Positions 32,744-44,620 are shown, counted from the stretch's first letter. The stretch is DNA of 64,000 nucleotides from Henricia sp. BOLD:AAB3569 (GCA_037783545.1 JBBELK010000387.1:1364001-1428000); one strand, 5' to 3'. The notes: generated by a model not told the origin, from the sequence alone. Numbers and translations: made by a program.

Positions 32744-35700
32744 CTAAGCATGATAAGAGAGAAAAATTACTGAAAGATATTTTCACAAGCCCGTTTCCTG
32801 ATTAGGCCTACCAGTTTGTCAGAGTCTGACAAGCTACTTATAGCCTATAGACCGTATCGAATAGTCGCCATATTGTGGAGCAGTTTCTTTGTTCTTTGAG
32901 GACATGCATGGTTGCACATATTATGCTTACATTGTTGAACAGCTATTCGATACGGTCTATTCACGCAATCGTGTCCCCTGAACCTGGGTTGTCGAGTCTA
33001 TCCCAAGTCCATCACAAATCCACCACAGGGGTTCATTTCACAAAAATAAGACTTAGTGGAAAAAGACTACTTAGTGATAGGAGTTGACTGTGCTTAAGTC
33101 CTATAGAACCCCTAAGATGGATCTTAGGACGTTTGTGAAACGATTGTCACAAGCCATCCAAATGAACAAAGGCATTCTTTTGTGCGTGTCCATCCTTTGC
33201 TTCTTGTATGTTACTGGACTTAATAATAATAATAATAATGATTAGATTTGTAAGAACTCTGGATGCCGCAATAGGGCGACATTTCGGGAAGACTCTCCCC
33301 GGAGACCACCGAAATTTCGGCAAGAACCACTCAAAATGACACCTTATTTTTTTACCCAAAGCTTCCGAAAATGCTTCCAGACCTAAGAGAGTCAGTTCTA
33401 GACCTTAAAAAATGATTTAAAAAAATATATATATAAGGGCGACACCGAAATGTCGCCCTATTGAGCATGTCGCCCTAATATATAGCTTCTTTACACACAA
33501 ATTGTCGCCCTATCCTAGCATCCATAGTTTTTGTATAGCGCACATATCCACCCAGCAGGGTGCTCAAGGCGCTGTTACCATTATTACCGCTGCCATCAGG
33601 GAATCACCAGAACCATTTCGCTTCAACGAGGTGGCTGCTGGTCAGGCGCACAACCCTATCAGCAGTTAGATTGTGGCATTCCCCTTAACAGCTTCCCATA
33701 TATCGTTTGGGTTGACGAGGCAACTGGGATTAAGTGCCTTGCCCTGGGCCGGACACAGACACGTTGGTCGAAGTGGGGCTTCATACCCACTAGACCACAC
33801 GCGCTCACCAACTTGTGCGGGACTTGTCACAGACTTGTGATTTTATCGGCTCTGGACTTGTGATATACAGGGTGTTTACAAAAAAAGGAAACCGAGATTA
33901 ATTTGTTAATTTCGTGGAGATGGCTAAATATTTTGGAAATTGGCAACAGCCATCTATTAGCTAATGATATCCTCTTTCTTATGACACCACGAAATCCAAT
34001 TTACGGTCACACATGACTGAGCACGGAGCAGTGTAATCAACCATGTCAGAACTGGTCTTGCACCAAAAAGATGTTTTCATAATGAACCATGTCTGCCCAG
34101 TGCATGTATGCAGGGCTTTTGTTGGGCCTCCAAATTCTGCAATCCTCGGCCTGTTATTTCATTGCACACTCCTTAAAAGGCTGCGGTGAATATGGTGCAA
34201 GACCAGTTCTGACATGGTTGATTACACTGCTCCGTGCTCAGTCATGTGTGACCGTAAATTGGATTTCTTGGCGTCATAAGAAAGAGGACATCATTAGCTA
34301 ATAGATGGCGGTTGCCAATTTCCAAAATATTTAGCCATCTCTACGAAATTAAGAGATTAATCTCGGTTTCCTTTTTTTTTTAAAACACCCTGTAGACTTG
34401 AGATGGACTCGTCTCGATAACAACCCTGCCCCGAACCAGTCCCAATTTATAATCTGTAAAAGAGTGGAAACCTACTCTTTTAAGAGCCGTTTAAGGGACA
34501 GCTTGTTTTTGGTTGGAGCGACTAGTTCGCTCTTTTGGAGTGCTTTTTCACTTTGGAAGAGAATTACAACCCACTCTAAAGGAATGAAATATCTACCATT
34601 TGATAATAAGAAGTGAAATTATCACTCGAAAACGAACTATGTCTCTTGGCTCTTAAAAGAGTTATGTTCACTCTTTTGCATTTAGAGAGTGAAGATAGGG
34701 ACTAGACGTTTTAGAGTGATGTTCAGATTGAAAAGGTTTGAAAAAGGACCCCTTCTCTATGTATCGGAGGGAAGACATTTCACTCCACTTCGTCTGGTCC
34801 CTAATTTCAATCAGCCGAGGGAGTGCATTTTCAACTGTCTTGAATGTTAAAGTGTTGATTGGAAAGGTGTCAGATATATGTGCGTTTCAATCCTCGTCTT
34901 GACGCTGACGCGAATGTAAGCCAAATCGTGACGTCATTGTTTCGCAGATCATAGGCGGATCCAGAACATTTTTTTAGGAGGAAGCGGGAGAGGTGTGCTG
35001 AGAGTCAATTTTTGTCAAGACTCTCGTCCTTATGTTAAAAACGCGATATTACCTGGACCACTACTATTATATGTATGGGAAGGGGATCGTGCTCTTCCCT
35101 CCCCCTCTTCTTCCTTCTCTGTTTTGTTCCTCTTTTGTTTTTAATTTTGGTGGGGGGGGGGGGGGGCATAGCCCCCTCTGCACCCGCCCCCGGATCCGCC
35201 AATGCAGATCTGTTAATAACCTTACCTGTGCGTGCTGCGAAAGAGCGAAATGGCGATCTTGATGTAGTAAAAGGCCACGACGACCAGGGGTATGACGTAT
35301 CCAATTAGAAAACGTTCACAATCGTTAATCCGGCCTAGAGTGATATCGGATGGCGACACTCGGCACTGGCCTTCGTTGGTGTGTGCAAAGAACAAGGTCG
35401 GGATTGTCAGAAGAAATGAAGCTAGCCAGACTAGGAGCACAACGGAGGCGTTCTTGAGGCGGAAGCATCGCGAGCTCGCCTCGCCGCCGTGTCGCTTCGG
35501 AATGGCCCCGACGATCGCCGTATAACGCTCCCGGCTTAGCGCCGCTAACGCGAACACGCTCGCGTACTGTGCCGCGAAAGCTAAATAATTCTTAATCTTA
35601 CAACCAGCTTCCGAGAAGCCAGATTCCGGGTACGGGTCCAACTCGTGTTTAACATAGATAGGCGTGGTCACCACAATGTACATGAAATCGGCCACCGCTA

Positions 35701-35893
35701 GGTTAAAAATCAAAATATTTGGGGTAGTTCGCATGTGCTTGGGTCGTAGGATCGCATACATCATAAATACATTGCCGAAAACGCCAATCACACTTAAAAC
35801 AGCAACAAAAACAGGCACGCCGATTCGGGCAGGATCCGGCGGATCCGGATAGTCCACGGAACTGTAGTTGTATATATCGAAGCTGTAGTCCAT
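32344..35893 (-). CDS. Rhodopsin-class neuropeptide-type GPCR (bombesin/CCHamide/endothelin-like)
   Basis: Two exons, 35893-35226 and 32743-32344, join in phase (AG|T) to give 355 residues plus stop. Class A marks: NYS glycosylation sequon at 9, N41 in TM1, LAVAD in TM2 (D69), C98 at the top of TM3 with C177 or C191 in loop 2, SRERY at 120-124, W156 in TM4, P202 in TM5, CWFP at 257-260 in TM6. TM7 reads INTSLDPWLLF (297-307), so the usual NPxxY tyrosine is replaced by Phe. RKRLAASVLVITIFFAVCWF and TALS-like ALSRERYTAIV most resemble the bombesin, CCHamide and endothelin group of peptide receptors. This is family-level resemblance judged by eye; the ligand is unknown. It would couple to G proteins at the plasma membrane. 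The 2.5 kb intron holds several mobile elements. Confidence 0.93.
33230..33530. repeat. Dispersed repeat with GGGCGACA words (GPCR intron)
   Basis: It runs from ATGCCGCAATAGGGCGACAT through CCCCGGAGACCACCGAAAT to TGTCGCCCTATTGAGCA. A second copy of about the same length lies at 37137-37445; both follow or precede ATA/ATT microsatellites. The word TAGGGCGACA is inverted as TGTCGCCCTA within each copy, so it is a small foldback. Confidence 0.8.
33531..33840 (+). repeat. SINE-like dispersed repeat
   Basis: It starts TATAGCGCACATATCCACCC and includes GTGGCATTCC, GGGATTAAGTGCCTTGCCC and CATACCCACTAGACCAC. The same start and the GTGGCATTCC word occur at 7664-7706. The layout resembles abundant marine-invertebrate SINE-like repeats that begin next to an ATA microsatellite. 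I see no clear A/B boxes. Confidence 0.5.
33866..34394. mobile_element. 529-bp Tc1/mariner-like MITE (TACAGGGTGT ends)
   Basis: The ends are TACAGGGTGTTTACAAAA and TTTTAAAACACCCTGTA, with arms of more than 200 bases (for example GGAAACCGAGATTAAT and ATTAATCTCGGTTTCC, CAGAACTGGTCTTGCACC and its inverse). CAGGGTGT ends with TA flanks are typical of mariner-type MITEs. It lies in the GPCR intron. Confidence 0.9.
34950..35205. mobile_element. Foldback element with GGCGGATCC ends and G15 run
   Basis: GGCGGATCC near 34954 and its inverse GGATCCGCC near 35193 bound about 250 bases that include GGGGGCATAGCCCCC and a G15 run at 35152-35166. It ends some 20 bases from the GPCR exon 1 splice donor. Confidence 0.6.
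35226..35893 (-). CDS. GPCR exon 1 (N-terminus to TM5)
   Basis: Starts MDYSFDIYNYSS and ends SLFRSTH plus two bases before CAG|GTAAGG. It covers TM1 to TM5. There is no signal peptide, as usual for class A receptors with short N-termini. The first in-frame ATG lies just before TM1, so the start is well placed. I see no TATA box just upstream. Confidence 0.93.
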
Positions 35894-36457
35894 CGTTTCA
35901 CTTCACTGTTTTCCTCTAGTTTGTTTTTTCCCCCTTCTTTTTTTTGTACACGTCGCTCCGTGTCAGCCGTTCTATTGATAAAGACGGCGTGGTGTATTGG
36001 AGTTCACTTTTATGGGCGCAGACTGGTGCGAAACGGCGTCAGTTTCGCATATTTTACTCTCTCCTGCATTAAAAACACATCAGATTTCAATTAAAAATCA
36101 ATTTTCGTTACAAATTAATAATATTAGGACACACAAAGGATACAATATTTTTTCATCCACTTTAAACGGTCACAGAAAGCTGCAGCCCAAAATTCTGAAG
36201 GTCGCAGAAAAAGTAATTGAACAATTAAACTTTATACTTTGTGTTTAGGGCCTATTGCATGCATCTTGAAAGATCAAGTTGAAGAAAACTGCCTATTTTG
36301 CCGAAACTACATTTTTCAAACGTTGTTAACATTAAGAAAACCATTTATATATAGGCCTACCGAGAAACAAAAGAAACGCAAAAATGTATGTTTGATAAAA
36401 AACTAAGTAGACATTGAAATGCATGTATTCACATAAACCAGCTTCATTATATAAGGT
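35894..36457. other. GPCR upstream region
   Basis: It should hold the GPCR 5' UTR and promoter. I see a TTTTTTTTGTACACG tract just above the ATG but no convincing promoter motif, and no coding exon. Confidence 0.4.
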
Positions 36458-36650
36458 GCTTTCATAGGGGGTCAAAGGTCACGGGTCACTATTGCTGGTC
36501 TTCCAGAACGGGAGAGAACAATAGAGCCACGTGCTTTTCTGCTAGCAGCCACGTGCGTTTCTCCACGTGGCTCTATTGTTCTCTCCAGTACTGGAAGACA
36601 AGCAATAGTGACCCCGTGACCTTTTGAACCCCTAGTGAAAGCGCCATACA
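36458..36650. mobile_element. 190-bp hairpin MITE rich in CACGTG
   Basis: Long near-perfect arms (GGTCACTATTGCTGGTCTTCC and inverse; GAGAACAATAGAGCCACGTG and inverse) with three CACGTG E-box cores near the tip. The outer ends read GGTGCTTTCA and GAAAGCGCC. Confidence 0.88.
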
Positions 36651-38320
36651 TTATTGCATAAAGCTTCTGTATATGCTGAACATTCCCCGGCTCAGATTAA
36701 CTCGGTTTTTTGTTCAATAATATTTGTTTTGTTGCTCGGTATATTATTTAAATTCAATTTTATTTTCAATAAAAAATTGGCGCCAGCACATCTTATTTCA
36801 AGGAAAATTAATTTCAATTGAGTTTTATGTATTTTGGTTTTGTTTCTGTTTTTTTTTAATTATTATTTTGTGCAATGATGCGCTACGTTTCACGAGTATG
36901 GTCATTTTGTCCCTGATATTTCGAGAGCACAACATTATTTTTTTGTGTATATGGAAATACGAAAGTGTGAACCAACTATACTTCTGCTGGTATACTTGTA
37001 TTTCATATCCTGTATTATTTAATTGTTTGAAAGATAAGCCACTATGTTGTTCCAGCTGGTACAATTTATAATCTGCTGAAGCATTCTAAACTTCTCTAGC
37101 TATAAAATTAATAATTATTATTATTTAAATAACCCTGAATGCCGCAATAGGGCGACATTTCGGGAAGACTCTCCCCGGAGACCACCGAAATTTCGGCAAG
37201 AGTCACTCAAAATGACACCTTATTTTTTTACCCAAAGCTTCCAAAAATGGTTGCAGACCAAAGAGAAACAGCTCCAGTCCCAATAAAAATGGTTCTCGAC
37301 CTAAAAAAAAAAGGTTTTTGACCTAAACAAATGATTTTTAAACTCAAAAATATTAGGGCGACACCAAAATGTCGCCCTATTGAGCACGTCGCCCTAATAT
37401 ACATTTTTTTACACACGATTTGTCGCCCTATCCTACAATTCATAGTTTTTATTATTATTATTATTATTATTATTTATTTCTGGTACTGAAACCAAGGATT
37501 CCTCAATAGTGCCCATTGCACTGTCGCTCGGCAAGCGTGAGGAAACCCATGATGAATTAGATACGGCCAGAGACACCGGGGAATCCTTCTTTGACAATAA
37601 TGAACATTATGGAGGATTAAAGGCCCTGGTATCATTTGCAAGATAAAACTTACAGATTCGTGAAATAAGAGTGTAACATATCTAAGGAAGAATGTTGGTA
37701 AACTAGCCTGAAGAAATTGTAGCTAACATGTAGATGCATCAATGCTTCAGAAAACCTTGAAAATCTACATATGGATTTTGTGTACAAGTGAATGGTACAA
37801 AAGTCCCGTACACGGGACGTTTTTAGAAAACCACCCTTTGTTGTCAATTTCCAGCATGAAATACCATTTTGGACGGAAATAAATTCATGTGGTGTTTGTT
37901 ACCATTGCTATCAACACTTTGAGCAAGGTTTTTCTTGTCAACTCATGAAAAACAAAATTGGGTCATTGCAAATGATACAATGGGCCTCATTTGCAGTTAA
38001 GCCTACCCACACTTTATTTTACTTCACGAGTTGACAAGAAAACCACGACTAAAGGTTATTATAGCAATGGTACGAAACACCCCATGAATTATTGTTTTCT
38101 TGTGTAAAATGGTACCTTTGTGGGAGAAATTGCCAGGTGAAGCAGGGTGAAGGTGCTTTTGTTCAAAACAAATTCGTTTGCAACCGACTTTTTACCCAGT
38201 ATTTATTCAACACAAAAACCATGCATGGATTTTAAGGTTCTCCGAAGTATTACAATAACTGCAAGTGGCTGAATTTTAAAGGCAGTTTATCAACATTATT
38301 ACTTGGTTATGTAGGCTTAA
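36651..38320. other. Gene-free; dispersed repeats
   Basis: Contains the second TAGGGCGACA foldback (37137-37445), a (TTA)n microsatellite at 37448-37473, and a long copy (about 37640-38130) of the dispersed repeat seen split in SMO intron 4. An imperfect inverted pair GTTACCATTGCTATCAACAC and TATAGCAATGGTACGAAACA lies inside it. No gene. Confidence 0.55.
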
Positions 38321-38321
38321 A

Positions 38322-38690
38322 GGAGTGTGACCAGATCACTTTTTTTATACCCATAACTCCCCGGGACTTACCTTATGGGTCATGAGATTTTTATATCATA
38401 ACATCCGTTATATTTTTCTGATTACGAAACTGAAACTCCCGCGCTTCTAGGCCGCATATTTCCGAGGATATCGTCGAAAATCCACCGATTATTTGTAAAC
38501 TAATTTTCCAGTATCAACGTTTATCCACTGAAAGCCGACTCGATAGTTTTGTTCAATTTTTTACTGGAAATCGCGAATGTTTTCGGGTTTTTTGGGACAT
38601 GGGAGGTGTGTATGGGAGTTACTTGATAATATTGGTAAGTTACATCGAAAACTATTTTCCAGAAACTCTGGTCATGCTCCTTTAATACTG
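38322..38690. mobile_element. MITE, TTAAAGGAGC family (diverged copy)
   Basis: Ends CTTAAAGGAGTGTGACCAGA and TCTGGTCATGCTCCTTTAA are a clear TIR pair of about 18 bases. The interior keeps words such as CATGAGATTTTTATA and CTAATTTTCCAG in diverged form. TTAA at both ends might be target-derived. Confidence 0.8.
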
Positions 38691-39059
38691 TTGTTCCTGT
38701 TTTTAAAGGTTTTCCAATCATGTCTTTAATAAATTCCTTTCCCAGTGCCATTTCAAAAAGCCAGATTTGTTTTTTTACGATAAGCAGTTAACATCATTCC
38801 ATGATTGTGTCTTGCTACAAATTATTAATTTTATATCAAAGGTTTCGTGCTTGGTTGGCCTTTTGCCAGGTGTCATGTATATTAATATCATCATTATACT
38901 TTCATAAGTGTCTTCATGGATCATTATTCTCAGTCACGCACTCTAGCGTGTTCGCTTCAAGATATTTTAAGTCCGCCGGTTAAGCCTACTTAAACAGGCC
39001 CAGATACAAAAAAATACATCACGTACATGGCTTATTACTTTCTGCAAATTTGCGACGCG

Positions 39060-39390
39060 AAAACCTGATTTTTTTCCCCCAGAAAATGGATTTCGTTTTA
39101 AGCTAACAATCATGTAAAATATCTCTCCAAATACTATCCATGGGAAGAAAAACAAGAAATTTGCAATCCCAAATTTCGATGTGGAAGCAAAAAGGTTTAT
39201 GTAACCGGATAAATTAGTTTACTAAACTTCGGTGGATTTTTGACGATATCCCTGGAAATATATGGAATGAGTGCGCGAAATTTCAGAATGGTAATGAGAA
39301 AAATGTGACACACGTCATATGGTATCAAAATCTCAACACCCATGGGAAAAATGTGGGCGTTCAAAATGTGATCTGGGGCAGATATGCGGT
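39060..39390. mobile_element. MITE, TTAAAGGAGC family (copy)
   Basis: Internal words AGAAAATGGATTTCGTTTTA, CTATCCATGGGAAGAAAA and GGTATCAAAATCTCAACACC, in the same order as the copy in SMO intron 3, with the terminal sequences diverged. Confidence 0.7.
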
Positions 39391-39629
39391 CTAAGACCGG
39401 TCTTTAGGCTTAGTCGGCTAACGCGGCGTCTACTATAGACCGGTGTATAATTATAGCCCGCTTGCAATATCGTTGTCTTAAAGATATGATTGGTAAACTG
39501 TTACAAATAGTTTTATCCCCCTGTGTGATTGAAGATATGCATGATTAAAACCAACCTGAGCAAAAGCCATCTCCGTACCGGTACTTCGTCTAACTTTTAA
39601 AAAAACAGTCAAAAAAGGGTTTGCAGTCA

Positions 39630-39830
39630 TTTCGCCCCCAAACCACTTCGCCCTCAACCATTTCGCCCTGGGGTTTTGGTTTTGGGGCGAAGTAGCATTT
39701 GGGCGATGTACTGTTTGGACGAAGTGATTTTGGGCGAAATGGCACTCGGGCGAAGTGGTTTGGGTGTGAAATGGCACTTGGGCGAAATGGTTTTGGGGCG
39801 AATTGAATTTTCGTCTCATGAGACGAAAAA
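39630..39830. repeat. Degenerate TTTCGCCC/GGGCGAAA repeat cluster
   Basis: GGGCGAA and its inverse occur about twelve times with words such as AATGGCACTTGGGCG and GAAGTGGTTTGGG. It looks like a decayed tandem repeat with both orientations. Open frames across it on both strands are repeat artefacts. Confidence 0.7.
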
Positions 39831-39849
39831 TAATTGTTTTACTCATTTC

Positions 39850-41660
39850 TCAAAGAATATATAGCACTTCAGACAAAATCATTTCAGGGGAAGTTTTCTA
39901 CGGTCATCATGTTAATATTGTCTGTGAACATTTCTGATTTTCGAGATAGTACCAATCATGTCTACTGCCTTTAAAGTTCAGGAGTGTGAGTGGAGAACCC
40001 AAAAGAAATCTGAAAAAAAATCTGAAACTGCAATTATCGTGAAGCTAAAATTGCGAGCGCGAAGCCCAAAGCCCTAACGGCGCGGGGTCCGGGGCCCGCT
40101 TAAGTTGCACTGACATCTTGATGAATTAATGTCCCCAGTTGGTGCATTTTATGGCTTCCAGAATGGAATTTTGTACTGAATATTGGCTTGCACATGGCGT
40201 GCGCTAGCAAGTGGCAAGTACCGTACTGTAGAAAAAAGCGGAAAATAGAATCAACGCTTACGCAGGGGGCCGGGCGGGAAAAAGCAGAAATATGTCGGGA
40301 GAAATTTAATTTTTGTCACATTATTTTAAAAAGCTAAAAATCGGAAAACTTAAGCCCACGGCGAGCAGGCTATAATTGTTGGACACTGCGCTATACATAT
40401 CGTAATCTTGCATGAAAAAAAGACGAACAAAACGCACATTGTAACCATTAGAGCCTTTTTAGTGCTATAACTTTCGCGGTCAGTTTCTCTGCAAAAACTG
40501 CACCACACAAATACTGACTCGTAATAGTCATTTCCACATGTGGTAACCTGTCAACCATGGAAGCCGGCGGCAAAGCTGACGTTGTAACTCGTTGCAACTG
40601 CCCCTGTGACTATACATTGCCTCCAGTGGTTTAGTGAGATAAATGTATATTCTAAAATTGAGATTTTCAGTGCAAAAATGTCACTTTGGCATAATGATTA
40701 TATATTTTACATATAACTGGCTGCATCACTTTACATCTTAATGTTTGGCAGAGTAATGTGGTAACATATTTTATCCGAAAAAGGCGACAAATAAAACAGA
40801 CTTATTGCGCATTTTTTAATTTTCTAATTTACTCCAGCGGTCCCTGTATGTACTGTGTCATCCCTAAAATTAAACTAGGTTATCTTTTGTAAAAAAATAT
40901 AAAATAAAAATAATTTTTTTTCGTCTTGTTGACTCGTAATATCGATAATAATATTGTTTCAGCCGAACAAAATTAATGCGTACATATTATACAGATTAAG
41001 AAAAGTACATGCACATGTAAATATAGTACGAGTTAAAATTGCTTACCCGACGACGCATGTTAGATAGAGAGAAAACGATGTGTTGAGCTTCGTTTTCCGT
41101 CTGTGCACATGAACTCATTCAAGAGTTATTCTGATAATCCGGCGAGTACAGGTGCGTATATATTTAGCACGCCGACCAATCACAAGACGAGGCTTGTGTA
41201 ACGTACGTCACATAGTGATTTACATAGGCCTGCCCTATACACCAATCACAATAGCGACTCCGTAATCCCCGGAGCATGAGCTGTATACGTTTTATTTTAG
41301 TTGTTGCATGTCGTTTTTCCAGAATTAAAATGTCAACCGTCACCTTGAGTAAAAACTGAAAAGAAAAGGAAATTTCGGGTATTAATAAACATTTTCATCT
41401 CCCTGGGGGAGTTTATGATATTGTTAATTTCTTTTATGAAGTCAATCCAATTATCTCCGTTATTAATGGGTATGCTGAATGGAATACTTAGTGAATTGGT
41501 CACCCTTGGTGCGTTTGTATTATGTTAATGTCTGCACTAAAACCAGTCAACCGTTTCTATGTACTTTTTATTGGCCATTCTACGGTGATTCGCCCCAATT
41601 ATCGTCCTGGAAATCGGACGACGACATGGTAAAGTCTACGCCATGATAACTCGAGATGGC
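39850..41660. other. Gene-free region
   Basis: No coding exon. A GCGCGGGGTCCGGGGCCCGC patch at about 40081-40100 is a common-looking repeat end. The block AATACTGACTCGTAATAGTC with GCAAAGCTGACGTTGTAACT and CCCCTGTGACTATACATTGCC (about 40510-40625) recurs in diverged form at 55687-55915. Confidence 0.5.
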
Positions 41661-41667
41661 AATTCAT

Positions 41668-41918
41668 CATCGATATATACACTGGAAGTACGAGAATTTA
41701 AGCAACGCGCCGGCCGCCATTGTACGTACCCCACGAACAATACTTGGCCTAGACTGCTCCCCGGTCCATGCGATCGCTTGCATGCCACTTAACACATAGA
41801 CCATGACGTAACTAGTGAAGACAGTATGACCAGTCTAGGCAATGCATGGGGTATACAATGCGGACGGTGGCTTCAATTTTAGACGTCGTTGCTTCATCCA
41901 GTGTATATATATCGATGC
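41668..41918. mobile_element. Foldback MITE, CATCGATATATAC family, copy 2 (inverted)
   Basis: Ends CATCGATATATACACTGG and CCAGTGTATATATATCGATG; the interior matches copy 1 (31966-32247) in the opposite direction, with words GTCCATGCGATCGCTTGCAT and ATGACCAGTCTAGGCAATGC. Confidence 0.85.
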
Positions 41919-42013
41919 AATTCATCCGTCGTCCAAATCGAAAACTTCATATTATGTTCGTAAATGCGATGTCGCAACAGCTGTCTGAAGCCTGCACCCC
42001 CACTGCACACATG

Positions 42014-42483
42014 GGCTGCGTTCGGGCGTGTACTCGTGTTAACACGAGTTATACTCCTGCGCGCGTGAACGGCAAGAATAACGACACTCGGGTCAGTGAG
42101 AGTATGCTCTCACTACTCCCCAACAAATGGGGAGTGTGCTCGTACTCCTGTCAAGTGTCACGTGATTTGTACGAAGATGGTGGAATATGGGTGGGATTTT
42201 TGGTGAATTTGCCCAACGTGTCAACTCGATAACTGAAACAATAACTCACTAAGGTTTGTTTTAGACGGCATCAAAGGTTCTCACGACTTACGGCCTGTAT
42301 TTCCTCAGTTTCTTTTGAGCAGTAAAACGGCGTTTTTTTGTGCAGTGATGGCAAGAGACGGCCATCTTCACTGATTGCCATTCGCGCATGCGGAATGCCG
42401 ACTTGCCGTTCGCGTGATGTGACCCGAGTGCAATGCGCACGCATTACTCCCGAGTAACGGGAACTGCACGCCCGAACGCAGCC
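42014..42483 (+). mobile_element. TIR element, GGCTGCGTTCGGGCGTG family, copy 1
   Basis: 470 bases with ends GGCTGCGTTCGGGCGTG and CACGCCCGAACGCAGCC. The left subterminal region holds the palindrome CTCGTGTTAACACGAG, the right one CATTACTCCCGAGTAACG. The flanks ATG/ATA could be a 3-bp target duplication with one change. No transposase; the short open frames are not conserved between copies in a protein-like way. Confidence 0.9.
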
Positions 42484-43140
42484 ATAGAGTGGCTTCACAC
42501 ATCCGGGCATTTATCGCGCGTAAATTTGACCGGCGCGTCGCTTTGGGGAGAAAAAAAAGCGGTGTAGAGGGAATTTGGAGTGAAACGACGGACGCACTGA
42601 AAATCACATGCACGGAATCAGCTTGGGCGGAAGTGTATTTCTAAACAGCGATTTTTTTTTTCTGGTACAAAATGGACACGATGTAGCTAATAAAACGGGA
42701 CTCTGCCACACGATTTATAAACACCGAGTCAGTCCACATTTCATGACAGGCAATCGCAAAAAACCAATTAAAATGTGTGCGCCATAATGAAACCATATAC
42801 GATGCATGCACGACATATAAGGTTCGTGTCGTGTTCACACAACACGCTACATCGTATTGGCTCGCGATCCCTACATAAGTAGATCTAATAGGTTGAGTGC
42901 ATGCAGACCCACAGAGCATCTAATTGTCAACTCGACACTTCTCGAAACTTGGAAGTTACATGTACAAAACAATCCACGTGATGCGTATATAATAAAGGAA
43001 AAACCGTAAGAAGAACCGAATTGTGACGTCATTGGTCTTGAGTGGATTCATACAGTGACAAATTTTCCGCAGTGGCTACCGTTACAAAACCACGTGGAAA
43101 CAGTTAGGTGACGTTTGTCTGAAGCCAATGTCTTGGCAAC
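42484..43140. other. Gene-free spacer
   Basis: No recognisable gene or clear repeat boundary. A TGCATGCACGACATA-type word and a few CACGTG cores are present. Confidence 0.4.
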
Positions 43141-43144
43141 TAAA

Positions 43145-43397
43145 ACACCGTTTACATTATCGCGGAAAAAACCACAAAAAACATTTTTGCGCTGCGATCA
43201 TCGCTTTCCAAAATGTAAAATTCCACTCGCGTGATTCGGAGCTTTTCTGATACCTCATTGGCTGCATGCGCGTTGGAAAGGTCAGCGCACTGTGGGTCAA
43301 AGTTCAACAAATTTTAACTCTCAACGTTCTGCGCGCGTCGCGACAGGCCGCGCACACGCGCAAAACCATTTTCCGCGATAATGTGAACGCCGATTGA
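43145..43397. mobile_element. TIR MITE, TATCGCGGAAAA family, copy 1
   Basis: Left end CGTTTACATTATCGCGGAAA, right end TTTTCCGCGATAATGTGAACG. The interior is CpG-rich (GCGCGTCGCGACAGGCCGCG). A larger element with related ends lies at 45005-45908. Confidence 0.85.
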
Positions 43398-43456
43398 CCA
43401 CTAAACACTGACGTGACATTTCGGCTCTCTTTAGCACTATGGTACATGTACTTAAT

Positions 43457-43942
43457 GGCTGCGTTCGGGCGTGCAGTTCTCGTTACTCGGGAGTAATGCG
43501 TGCGCATTGCACTCGGGTCACATCACGCAAAGTCCGAGTCAGTCCGCGTGCGCGAATGGCAATCAGTGAAGATGGCCGTCTCTTGCCATCACTGCACAAA
43601 AAATGCCGTTTCACTGCTCACAAGAAACTGAGGAAATACAGGCCGTAGGCCTAAGTCGTGAGAACCTTGATGCCGTCTAAAACAAACCTTAGTGAGTTAT
43701 TGTTTCAGTTATTGAGTTGACACGTTGAGCAAATTCACCAAAAATCTCACCCATATTCCACCATCTTCGTACAAATCACATGACACTTGACAGGAGTAAG
43801 AGCACACTCCCCATTTGTTGGGGAGTAGCTAGATAGAGCATATACTCTCACTGACCCGTACCCGAGTGTCGTTAATCTTGCCGTTCACGCGCGCAGGAGT
43901 ATCATGACTCGTGTTAACACGAGAACACGCCCGAACGCAGCC
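43457..43942 (-). mobile_element. TIR element, GGCTGCGTTCGGGCGTG family, copy 2
   Basis: Reverse orientation relative to copy 1, same ends, flanked by AAT on both sides (43454-43456 and 43943-43945), which supports a 3-bp target duplication. Confidence 0.9.
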
Positions 43943-44112
43943 AATTGCTCCATGATTGGACCAAATCACACGGAGCTAAAAATCAATCAATCGGCACGCA
44001 CGACGTGTTTTCAATTACACGTAAATTTTTCAATTCATTTCAACAGCCCATCCATGAATGTTTTATTTGAATTTTTTTCTCAGTTTTTACTCATCCTCAA
44101 CAGTTACAATTA

Positions 44113-44460
44113 AAGGACATGACCTTTTGACCCTCCCCCATTTTTTCCCACGGGTGATGAGATTTTGATACCATATCACATCTTTCTCATTACCATTCTG
44201 AAATTTCCCTCAACCCGTATATTTTCAAGGAATCAAGGATATCGTAAAAAAAACACCGATGTTTTGTAAACTAATTTATCCGGTTCCATAAAGCAGTGCA
44301 GTGATTACACCAACATTTTTGCTTCCACATCCAGATTGGAGATTGCAAAATTCATGTTTTCTTACCATGGATTGTATTTTGGGGAGGTATTTTACATGAT
44401 TGTTAGATTAGAACGAAATCCATTTTCTGCATGGAAAATCTGAACAAGCTTCTTAAAACC
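44113..44460 (-). mobile_element. MITE, TTAAAGGAGC family (reverse copy)
   Basis: Reads in the opposite direction from the intron 3 copy: TTTTGATACCATATCACATC, TTTCTCATTACCATTCTGAA, ACCATGGATTGTATTTTGGG and GAACGAAATCCATTTTCTGC, ending AAGCTTCTTAA. Confidence 0.75.
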
Positions 44461-44471
44461 AACTACATCTA

Positions 44472-44620
44472 TAAAGCGGGCCTCCCACTGTGCGATATTT
44501 GCCACGAATTTCCTACGAATTGGTATACGATTATCGGAGACTGCCTATAGACTCATACACACAATCGTACCCAATCGTAGGAAATCCGTGACAAAAATCG
44601 CACAGTGGGAGGCCCGCTTA
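44472..44620. mobile_element. 149-bp TIR MITE (TAAAGCGGGCCTCCCACTG ends)
   Basis: Ends TAAAGCGGGCCTCCCACTG and CAGTGGGAGGCCCGCTTA; the inner arms TTTCCTACGA and TCGTAGGAAA are also inverted. Similar in plan to the element at 12181-12381. Confidence 0.88.
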
